Source: Actinostola sp. cb2023
Lineage: Eukaryota; Cnidaria; Anthozoa; Actiniaria; Actinostolidae
Assembly (NCBI GenBank): GCA_033675265.1
Contig: JAUJYZ010000404.1
Span: 143,501-207,500, forward strand
Reading direction: 5' to 3'
DNA: 64,000 bases
Below the pieces are notes generated by a model. That model was not told the origin of the DNA. It made no database searches and saw nothing but the letters and a program-made list of their open reading frames with translations. This document shows positions 46,352-58,300 of the stretch, piece by piece (position 1 is the first letter of the stretch; each line of letters begins with the position of its first letter). The translations under genes were made by a program, and so were the position numbers.

Positions 46352-49300
46352 TCATGATTTCCAGTAATCACTGAGGCGTTTGGCCTGCTTGGATTTACTA
46401 AACACATTCAGGAATTGATTTTTCTTGATTATCTGTAACGCATTCGATGTATTACCTGAAATATGAACACAGAGATGAATCAGAGACCATCTGAAAGGGC
46501 ACAGAACTGCGTGGGATTTACAGTATAAACCAGCTAACTTGATATTTTAACATAGATCATATTATTGTGCGATCACATTCATTAGCGCGAGCGTGTATCC
46601 ATAACGCGATGGTGCATGCCTGTGCTCCATCAAATGATGTGTGCAAATGTTTTCACCACCATATATATGCGCATCATGCATTCTTTATTGTCGCTATGTT
46701 ATAAAAGAATTGGTTCATGCTTTTAGCTGTGCGTCTATCGAGTTATGGATGCACTTGGGAAGTTTGGAGAGCACTCAAGCTGCTCGAGTGCTCTCCAAAC
46801 TTCCCACGTACATCCATAACTCGATATGACGCACAGCTACATGTAAAAGCATGAACAAATTCTTAAATGTATGACACTAAACCAACGCCAGTTCACACAC
46901 TTCTGTAGTCTGAGTGGGGTTGGATTGTAAATGTGCTGCTTACCACATTGTAACTCAATATATACAGCTAACAATACCATCCTAGCGGACAAAGACTTTG
47001 AACTGCCTAGAGAACATGCCTGTAAATGACAATATGAAAATATTAGACTTGAAATAAAGTACACGTACATGTAGTATTGATTTACTAAATGGCAACACAA
47101 CCCACCAATGCAGATTGCAGTGCTTTAGATCCTATTTGAAATGGGTTCAATAAAAGTACACAGTGTACAAGTATTATGACATAACTTTTTTTATTATATA
47201 GCACAGATACTACGCACGCTCTTATTGGTCAATTAGCGGGCCATAACTTCCCGTACGGCCTGCTGAAAACAGAAAAGTAAGGAAAAAGCTATAATAAATA
47301 TCTTATTAACCTCGCTTGCTCGGTCCGTACGGGAAGTTATGGATCTTCGTTTCCCCCCACTTTTTCCCACTTTTTATGTGAAAACGCTGGAAGGAGAAAA
47401 AATGGCAACCATCCCTCCTCCCCGCGGTTATGATCCCTACTCTGCATCCCCTTGGAAAATGTCAAGAAATTAACTTCCAATACCTACAAAAGAATTAGAT
47501 TTCTCCTTTTGTATTTTCAGGATTTTTTCCCCTTTATTTACATGCGAAACGCCAACAAAGCGATTCATTACTAACTACATTGATTTACCTGACTGAGACA
47601 TTGCTTGGCTTTATCATATTCACTTCTCAGGCTGTAGGTACTTGCAAGATTCTACTAACTACATTGATTTACCTGACTAAGACATTGCTTGGCTTTATCA
47701 TATTCACTTCTCAGGCTGTAAGTACTTGCAAGATTCTACTAACTACATTGATTTACCTGACTGAGACATTGCTTGGCTTTATCATATTCACTTCTCAGGC
47801 TGTAGGTACTTGCAAGATTCTACTAACTACATTGATTTACCTGACTAAGACATTGCTTGGCTTTATCATATTCACTTCTCAGGCTGTAGGTACTTGCAAG
47901 ATTCTACTAACTACATTGATTTACCTGACTGAGACATTGCTTGGCTTTATCATATTCACTTCTCAGGCTGTAAGTACTTGCAAGATTCTACTAACTACAT
48001 TGATTTACCTGACTAAGACATTGCTTGGCTTTATCATATTCACTTCTCAGGCTGTAGGTACTTGCAAGATTCTACTAACTACATTGATTTACCTGACTGA
48101 GACATTGCTTGGCTTTATCATATTCACTTCTCAAGCTGTAAGTACTTGCAAGATTCTACTAACTACATTGATTTACCTGACTGAGACATTGCTTGGCTTT
48201 ATCATATTCACTTCTCAGGCTGTAGGTACTTGCAAGATTCTACTAACTACATTGATTTACCTGACTGAGACATTGCTTGGCTTTATCATATTCACTTCTC
48301 AGGCTGTAAGTACTTGCAAGATTCTACTAACTACATTGATTTACCTGACTAAGACATTGCTTGGCTTTATCATATTCACTTCTCAGGCTGTAAGTACTTG
48401 CAAGATTCTACTAACTACATTGATTTACCTGACTAAGACATTGCTTGGCTTTATCATATTCACTTCTCAGGCTGTAGGTACTTGCAAGATTCTACTAACT
48501 ACATTGATTTACCTGACTAAGACATTGCTTGGCTTTATCATATTCACTTCTCAGGCTGTAGGTACTTGCAAGATTCTACTAACTACATTGATTTACCTGA
48601 CTAAGACATTGCTTGGCTTTATCATATTCACTTCTCAGGCTGTAGGTACTTGCAAGATTCTACTAACTACATTGATTTACCTGACTGAGACATTGCTTGG
48701 CTTTATCATATTCACTTCTCAGGCTGTAAGTACTTGCAAGATTCTACTAACTACATTGATTTACCTGACTGAGACATTGCTTGGCTTTATCATATTCACT
48801 TCTCAGGCTGTAGGTACTTGCAAGATTCTACTAACTACATTGATTTACCTGACTGAGACATTGCTTGGCTTTATCATATTCACTTCTCAGGCTGTAAGTA
48901 CTTGCAAGATTCTACTAACTACATTGATTTACCTGACTGAGACATTGCTTGGCTTTATCATATTCACTTCTCAGGCTGTAGGTACTTGCAAGATTCTACT
49001 AACTACATTGATTTACCTGACTGAGACATTGCTTGGCTTTATCATATTCACTTCTCAGGCTGTAGGTACTTGCAAGATTCTACTAACTACATTGATTTAC
49101 CTGACTGAGACATTGCTTGGCTTTATCATATTCACTTCTCAGGCTGTAAGTACTTGCAAGATTCTACTAACTACATTGATTTACCTGACTGAGACATTGC
49201 TTGGCTTTATCATATTCACTTCTCAGGCTGTAGGTACTTGCAAGATTCTACTAACTACATTGATTTACCTGACTAAGACATTGCTTGGCTTTATCATATT

Positions 49301-52300
49301 CACTTCTCAGGCTGTAGGTACTTGCAAGATTCTACTAACTACATTGATTTACCTGACTGAGACATTGCTTGGCTTTATCATATTCACTTCTCAGGCTGTA
49401 GGTACTTGCAAGATTCTACTAACTACATTGATTTACCTGACTAAGACATTGCTTGGCTTTATCATATTCACTTCTCAGGCTGTAAGTACTTGCAAGATTC
49501 TACTAACTACATTGATTTACCTGACTGAGACATTGCTTGGCTTTATCATATTCACTTCTCAGGCTGTAGGTACTTGCAAGATTCTACTAACTACATTGAT
49601 TTACCTGACTAAGACATTGCTTGGCTTTATCATATTCACTTCTCAGGCTGTAGGTACTTGCAAGATTCTACTAACTACATTGATTTACCTGACTGAGACA
49701 TTGCTTGGCTTTATCATATTCACTTCTCAGGCTGTAGGTACTTGCAAGATTCTACTAACTACATTGATTTACCTGACTGAGACATTGCTTGGCTTTATCA
49801 TATTCACTTCTCAGGCTGTAGGTACTTGCAAGATTCTACTAACTACATTGATTTACCTGACTAAGACATTGCTTGGCTTTATCATATTCACTTCTCAGGC
49901 TGTAGGTACTTGCAAGATTCTACTAACTACATTGATTTACCTGACTAAGACATTGCTTGGCTTTATCATATTCACTTCTCAGGCTGTAGGTACTTGCAAG
50001 ATTCTACTAACTACATTGATTTACCTGACTGAGACATTGCTTGCTTTATCATATTCACTTCTCAGGCTGTAGGTACTTGCAAGATTCTACTAACTACATT
50101 GATTTACCTGACTGAGACATTGCTTGGCTTTATCATATTCACTTCTCAGGCTGTAGGTACTTGCAAGATTCTACTAACTACATTGATTTACCTGACTAAG
50201 ACATTGCTTGGCTTTATCATATTCACTTCTCAGGCTGTAGGTACTTGCAAGATTCTACTAACTACATTGATTTACCTGACTGAGACATTGCTTGGCTTTA
50301 TCATATTCACTTCTCAGGCTGTAGGTACTTGCAAGATTCTACTAACTACATTGATTTACCTGACTGAGACATTGCTTGGCTTTATCATATTCACTTCTCA
50401 GGCTGTAGGTACTTGCAAGATTCTACTAACTACATTGATTTACCTGACTGAGACATTGCTTGGCTTTATCATATTCACTTCTCAGGCTGTAAGTACTTGC
50501 AAGATTCTACTAACTACATTGATTTACCTGACTGAGACATTGCTTGGCTTTATCATATTCACTTCTCAGGCTGTAGGTACTTGCAAGATTCTACTAACTA
50601 CATTGATTTACCTAAGACATTGCTTGGCTTTATCATATTCACTTCTCAGGCTGTAGGTACTTGCAAGATTCTACTAACTACATTGATTTACCTGACTAAG
50701 ACATTGCTTGGCTTTATCATATTCACTTCTCAGGCTGTAGGTACTTGCAAGATTCTACTAACTACATTGATTTACCTGACTAAGACATTGCTTGGCTTTA
50801 TCATATTCACTTCTCAGGCTGTAGGTACTTGCAAGATTCTACTAACTACATTGATTTACCTGACTAAGACATTGCTTGGCTTTATCATATTCACTTCTCA
50901 GGCTGTAAGTACTTGCAAGATTCTACTAACTACATTGATTTACCTGACTAAGACATTGCTTGGCTTTATCATATTCACTTCTCAGGCTGTAAGTACTTGC
51001 AAGATTCTACTAACTACATTGATTTACCTGACTAAGACATTGCTTGGCTTTATCATATTCACTTCTCAGGCTGTAGGTACTTGCAAGATTCTACTAACTA
51101 CATTGATTTACCTGACTGAGACATTGCTTGGCTTTATCATATTCACTTCTCAGGCTGTAGGTACTTGCAAGATTCTACTAACTACATTGATTTACCTGAC
51201 TGAGACATTGCTTGGCTTTATCATATTCACTTCTCAAGCTGTAAGTACTTGCAAGATTCTACTAACTACATTGATTTACCTGACTAAGACATTGCTTGGC
51301 TTTATCATATTCACTTCTCAGGCTGTAAGTACTTGCAAGATTCTACTAACTACATTGATTTACCTGACTGAGACATTGCTTGGCTTTATCATATTCACTT
51401 CTCAGGCTGTAAGTACTTGCAAGATTCTACTAACTACATTGATTTACCTGACTAAGACATTGCTTGGCTTTATCATATTCACTTCTCAGGCTGTAGGTAC
51501 TTGCAAGATTCTACTAACTACATTGATTTACCTGACTAAGACATTGCTTGGCTTTATCATATTCACTTCTCAGGCTGTAAGTACTTGCAAGATTCTACTA
51601 ACTACATTGATTTACCTGACTGAGACATTGCTTGGCTTTATCATATTCACTTCTCAGGCTGTAGGTACTTGCAAGATTCTACTAACTACATTGATTTACC
51701 TGACTAAGACATTGCTTGGCTTTATCATATTCACTTCTCAGGCTGTAGGTACTTGCAAGATTCTACTAACTACATTGATTTACCTGACTGAGACATTGCT
51801 TGGCTTTATCATATTCACTTCTCAAGCTGTAGGTACTTGCAAGATTCTACTAACTACATTGATTTACCTGACTAAGACATTGCTTGGCTTTATCATATTC
51901 ACTTCTCAGGCTGTAGGTACTTGCAAGATTCTACTAACTACATTGATTTACCTGACTAAGACATTGCTTGGCTTTATCATATTCACTTCTCAGGCTGTAG
52001 GTACTTGCAAGATTCTACTAACTACATTGATTTACCTGACTAAGACATTGCTTGGCTTTATCATATTCACTTCTCAGGCTGTAGGTACTTGCAAGATTCT
52101 ACTAACTACATTGATTTACCTGACTAAGACATTGCTTGGCTTTATCATATTCACTTCTCAGGCTGTAAGTACTTGCAAGATTCTACTAACTACATTGATT
52201 TACCTGACTAAGACATTGCTTGGCTTTATCATATTCACTTCTCAGGCTGTAAGTACTTGCAAGATTCTACTAACTACATTGATTTACCTGACTGAGACAT

Positions 52301-55300
52301 TGCTTGGCTTTATCATATTCACTTCTCAGGCTGTAGGTACTTGCAAGATTCTACTAACTACATTGATTTACCTGACTGAGACATTGCTTGGCTTTATCAT
52401 ATTCACTTCTCAGGCTGTAAGTACTTGCAAGATTCTACTAACTACATTGATTTACCTGACTGAGACATTGCTTGGCTTTATCATATTCACTTCTCAGGCT
52501 GTAGGTACTTGCAAGATTCTACTAACTACATTGATTTACCTGACTAAGACATTGCTTGGCTTTATCATATTCACTTCTCAGGCTGTAGGTACTTGCAAGA
52601 TTCTACTAACTACATTGATTTACCTGACTAAGACATTGCTTGGCTTTATCATATTCACTTCTCAGGCTGTAGGTACTTGCAAGATTCTACTAACTACATT
52701 GATTTACCTGACTAAGACATTGCTTGGCTTTATCATATTCACTTCTCAGGCTGTAGGTACTTGCAAGATTCTACTAACTACATTGATTTACCTGACTAAG
52801 ACATTGCTTGGCTTTATCATATTCACTTCTCAGGCTGTAGGTACTTGCAAGATTATAAAGAAGTGTAGCTTTGCCTTCATTGAAAGACTGAGGGTAGTCT
52901 GTCTTTTCACAACCTGAAAGCAAAATGAATAGATAGACAGGATAAATGAATGAATGAATGAATGAACAAATGAACCAACAAAAGGATAAACAAATGAAAG
53001 AGGGAATGAACCAACAAACATTAAACAGTACACTACAACTGCTAATAATTGATAAACACAGCCAGTCAACATAAGCTTGTAATCACTGACCCATTGGTTT
53101 TGCTTGTTTTTATTTACTTTTTTTAACTTCTGCACAACACCAAAGAATCACAACCTCCTCAAAACCTGGCAATTCACCTGGCCCTGGCTGCACGAAAGGT
53201 GGTTAGCGCGACATAGCGGAAAAACTGCAAAGCTGCTGTTTTCATACAGTTTTCATTAACTGGCAATGATACATCAAAAACTGCAATTGATACATTTGTG
53301 ATACCATTACTCAAAACTTGTGGCAAAATCTTATTAAGTTACAGTAAAGCTTCTCGGAGATATTTACGAAAATGATGTTTTTTCTGCTGATCAAAATGTC
53401 ACCTCTCCCAAAGTACAAGGCCCTTATATCTCTGATATACATTCACCGAATTTTGATGGCATTTGACATTTTGTTATTTGAGCATAAAAGGGCTTGTATA
53501 CAAAATATTGAGCTTAACAACCTATAGGTGTCCTTATTAGAAGAGGCTATAAAACATTTTTCCGCTCTGCTGGTTAGCGCTATCCACCAGATAAGTCCTA
53601 TCCAACAGATAAAATGCAACCTGGGCCAGACATGTATCACAATCCATCAAACTTACAGTGAGGTCTTGTTTCTCTTTCCTTGTCACCTTTCTCTGAACCA
53701 CCTATAACATGTAAACAAGTGTATGTTCTCATGTCAACTGATGCATGCATGGACAATGACTGACTGGCTGATTGACAGGACAGCATACACGGACACACAC
53801 ACCAACAAGCAGACATACAAATGGTCAGCCAGACATGTAGCCACACAGATGGGCAGTCTGTCAGCTGGCAGACAGAGGTAAACATGGAGGTGCAGACATG
53901 CCTGTCCTAAAATGAAGGGGTCTGTGCAAGAACAATGCAAGTGATCACTGATCAAAATCTAAATTCTCATTGAGACTGTATGAATTCCAAAGGAGAATTT
54001 GGATTTTGATCACACGTTTCCATGGACCCCTGTGTATATTGCCTTACCTCCAGCATTGTCCCCTGCAGGTCCTATATTAATATCACTTATATTATCACAT
54101 GATAAATGTGTGATTGCCTCTGATATGTGGTTTAACTTGATTAAAGATTCAGCTGCATATAAATGTCCTAGAAATCTGAAAGACACAAACAAAGATATAA
54201 ATGTAAACATTCTTCAAAAAAGACACAAACAGATCACTTTTTATAACATAGGTATGATATAACACGCGCTCTGATTGGCTGGATAGCGTGTGTCCGCAAG
54301 CCCATGAACACACGTTACGGACACACGCTCACGTCATCACCATAGCGCACACTCTGAAATCAATCGGAAAATTAAATTGTTTTATTTGAATTTGCAGTGG
54401 CTATGCTATAAAAGAAATGATCAATGCTTTAGCTGTGAGTCGATCGAGTTATGGAGCACGCGGGAATTTGGGAGAGCACTCGTGAAGCTAGAGTTGCTCT
54501 ATGCTACATCTCGAGCAACTCTTACGCTTCTCTCGTGCTCTCCCAAATTCCCACGTGCTCCATAACTCGATGGACGCATGCTAAGCGTTGACCATTTCAT
54601 AATAGTCCCTTTTCGCATTCACAGATCCCGTTGTAAAACCGCTGTACTTATTGACATCAGACGCATTTGTACAGGGTTAGCCTCGAGTCAGTGTAAATTA
54701 TTCACAAATATCAACAAGAACACGAAAAAATGTTGACATGAAACAATATAATTTTTTTTGAATTGCACGGACTGTTTTCTGGAACGAGGCTGAGCCTGTA
54801 CAAATGCGTCTTTTGTCAAGGACAGCAGTCATCTCTAAACAACGCGAAACTAGAGTATTGCTATGACAACATTCAAGCCCTGTTCTGTGTGCTACGTTTT
54901 TGGAAGAGCTCTTCATAAGAAAAAGAAACACACAGATTGGCTCTCCATTGCTACAGTACTCAGACGACCTTCTATGTATTACCTCTTTGGAAGAGTATAG
55001 TACTAATAAGCCACTTCACGCTTTCGCCCGCCATTTTGAATTGGGGCAAGCGCGTGGAAATTTATAGAAATCTGGATCACTTTGGCTTGCCGTAACTCCG
55101 CTCGATTTCGTTGGATTTTCAATAACTTACCATAATTTTAGACAAGATGTTTTCTTTGTTATTTATGTCCTATAATATGATGGGTATTGGAAGGCTACAA
55201 ATCGAGCAAAAAAGTTTTTCGTTTTCAAAATAAAACGTTCGGCACGTGAATATGCAAATTAGCTGGAATTTTAAAGATACATTCGTGAAAAGAAGATTGA

Positions 55301-58300
55301 CTCGTAAAAGGTAGTTAAAACACCTACATTGATCTTATTTTCACTCCAACAACTGATATGCATGCCTGCTGATCATCGAAGTTTAAATTTTGAAAATCCA
55401 ACAAAATAGAACAGTGTTTTAATATGGGAAGTCAAAGTGATCCAGATTTCTATAAATTTCCACGCGTTTGCCCCAATTCAAAATGGCGGACGAAAGCGTG
55501 AAGTGGCTTATTATTCTATCCAATGTAACCAAGGTATTTATTTGTTCACTCACTTGTGTGATCCTGACATATTAGTGTGTTCTAGTAGCCGCTGTGCATG
55601 TTCTAGTGCTGTGACATTGTCACCTAATCCCAGGGACACATACGCACTACAACATAGCATGGCACACCTGCAAATACAACAATAGTAAACTCAGCTCCAC
55701 TCACAAGACATATAAACAATAGTTTCCATGTAATATGTCTGTGTGATTCCACTGTTTGAGGAACATAATCTGTTCAAGACTGAAAGGATCCATGTAAGAG
55801 ATTAGCCAATTCAGAGTTGATGTTTGCAGGGCATCGCGGGCTGTTTTGAGGGACGCTTTATGTTCAATATGGAGAGTGCAAGTTTGAATAGTGATGTACC
55901 AAAGTTTGAAGTAAGTGAGCTTATTATGTTTCCCAGTCGTTTCCTCATGTTTTACAGTAAATAGACAGCAATGGTGCCCCTCAAAACAGCCCCACAATTC
56001 CATTCGAGCATTTACTCCAAAATGGCTAACAGTGGACTTGTGATCAAAATCCAAGTTCCTCTTTGGAGTCAAAGAACTTGAGCCTGCTAGAATTTAGTCT
56101 TTTGAGAGGAGCACAGAGTCCATCTCTAAACAACGCGAAAAGTATTGCTATGACAACATTCAAGCCCTGTTCTGTGTGCTACGTTTTTTGGAAGAGCTCT
56201 TCATAAGAAAAAGAAACACACAGATTGGCTCTCCATTGCTACAGTACTCAGACGACCTTCTATGTATTACCTCTTTGGAAGAGTATAGTACTAATAAGCC
56301 ACTTCACGCTTTCGCCCGCCATTTTGAATTGGGGCAAGCGCGTGGAAATTTATAGAAATCTGGATCACTTTGGCTTGCCGTAACTCCGCTCGATTTCGTT
56401 GGATTTTCAATAACTTACCATAATTTTAGACAAGATGTTTTCTTTGTTATTTATGTCCTATAATATGATGGGTATTGGAAGGCTACAAATCGAGCAAAAA
56501 AGTTTTTCGTTTTCAAAATAAAACGTTCGGCACGTGAATATGCAAATTAGCTGGAATTTTAAAGATACATTCGTGAAAAGAAGATTGACTCGTAAAAGGT
56601 AGTTAAAACACCTACATTGATCTTATTTTCACTCCAACAACTGATATGCATGCCTGCTGATCATCGAAGTTTAAATTTTGAAAATCCAACAAAATAGAAC
56701 AGTGTTTTAATATGGGAAGTCAAAGTGATCCAGATTTCTATAAATTTCCACGCGTTTGCCCCAATTCAAAATGGCGGACGAAAGCGTGAAGTGGCTTATT
56801 ATTCTATCCAATGTAACCAAGGTATTTATTTGTTCACTCACTTGTGTGATCCTGACATATTAGTGTGTTCTAGTAGCCGCTGTGCATGTTCTAGTGCTGT
56901 GACATTGTCACCTAATCCCAGGGACACATACGCACTACAACATAGCATGGCACACCTGCAAATACAACAATAGTAAACTCAGCTCCACTCACAAGACATA
57001 TAAACAATAGTTTCCATGTAATATGTCTGTGTGATTCCACTGTTTGAGGAACATAATCTGTTCAAGACTGAAAGGATCCATGTAAGAGATTAGCCAATTC
57101 AGAGTTGATGTTTGCAGGGCATCGCGGGCTGTTTTGAGGGACGCTTTATGTTCAATATGGAGAGTGCAAGTTTGAATAGTGATGTACCAAAGTTTGAAGT
57201 AAGTGAGCTTATTATGTTTCCCAGTCGTTTCCTCATGTTTTACAGTAAATAGACAGCAATGGTGCCCCTCAAAACAGCCCCACAATTCCATTCGAGCATT
57301 TACTCCAAAATGGCTAACAGTGTAAGTGACTTGTGATCAAAATCCAAGTTCCTCTTTGGAGTCAAAGAACTTCAATGAGCTAGAATTTAGTGTTTGATGA
57401 TGTTCTTGCACAATTAATCTCTTCAGTGATTCTGTAGTGCAAGTAAGAATACACTTACTGTAGCTTGTGTGACACAATGGAATACAATAACATTGATATA
57501 TATGTAAAAGGCTTAAAATTTTAGATAAAAATTGCTTAAAAACGTTTTTGCCTGTTAAGTCATCATCAGTTATATATAACATTTATTTCAACACGATAGT
57601 AATTAAAGCGTTGCTGCTTGTGGGGTTGTGTATTTAAAATAAACTAGATAACTAATATTAAGCCATCAGGTTTACCCCGTCAAGCTAGAAATGACCAGTT
57701 TGCTGTAGTCATAAATAACCTACCTGATGTTGGGGATTTCTTTTAATTTGATAGGTGGACCTGGAAGAGCTGGAATACTAGACTCTACAGACGCTGAAGT
57801 TCTTGGTGTATCACTCTCACTACAAACATTATAGCAAAAATGTCATGCCAATTTCATTACACCACATAACAGCTTAAATTAGAACGGATTCCAAGTAACT
57901 GCCTAATCAATTTCTCTAGATAGGTGTCCCCAAATAGCCTACTGTCACTGTAAGCTAGCTCATTAAGGCATGTTAATAAAGTTTATTATTATCAAAACAC
58001 AAGTGGGGACATGTTGCACATACAGTTCATGAGGGCAGGACACACATATAAAGTGTCTTTGTTTTTTCATGAAAATTGCAGATACATACAAACTGACTTA
58101 TTACAGGCACCCTTGTATGTGCCAGGAGGGGAGGTACAGGAAAGGAGGCACAGGAGAGGAGGCACAGGAGGGGAGGCACAGGAGGGGAGGAGGAGGGGAG
58201 GCACAGGAGGGGAGGCACAGAAGGGGAGGCACAGGAGGGGAGGCACAGGAGCGTAGGCACAGGAGGGGAGGCACAGGAGAGGACGCACAGGAGGTGAGGC

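Larger units (their letters stand above)
54830..56100 (-). repeat. tandem duplication copy 1 (period 1288 bp), includes CNOT10 exon
   Basis: Near-identical to 56121-57392. It contains the 114-nt CNOT10 exon (55667-55554) and a foldback MITE. The few differences include a 4-nt indel near 54850, a 1-nt indel near 54899 and a 6-nt indel near 56035. Confidence 0.95.
56121..57392 (-). repeat. tandem duplication copy 2 (period 1288 bp), includes CNOT10 exon
   Basis: Second copy of 54830-56100, separated by about 20 bp. It lies on the 5' side in CNOT10 orientation. Confidence 0.95.

Noticed and set aside
47569..52852. Multi-copy TPR exon array encoding a long repeat protein on the minus strand
   Set aside because: Contiguous translation hits TAG TAG in each intron-derived segment. 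Only splicing between units could make protein, so it is kept as a hypothesis, not annotated as coding.
47580..52917. Long plus-strand ORFs (830, 185 and 778 codons) of a 28-residue hydrophobic repeat ([19 protein letters not shown]...)
   Set aside because: They are antisense to the exon-derived 84-bp array; the period is divisible by 3, so the frame stays open by arithmetic. No start context, flanking exons or non-repeat domain.
53637..53955. Minus-strand ORFs rich in Cys/Val (VCLSVCL-type)
   Set aside because: Extend past the real 45-nt CNOT10 exon (53701-53657) into intron; only the spliced part is supported.
55701..57291. Twin minus-strand ORFs (about 100-123 codons) in the 1288-bp duplicates
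   Set aside because: They overlap CNOT10 intron; no homology or splice support recognised, and they are present twice only because the DNA is duplicated.
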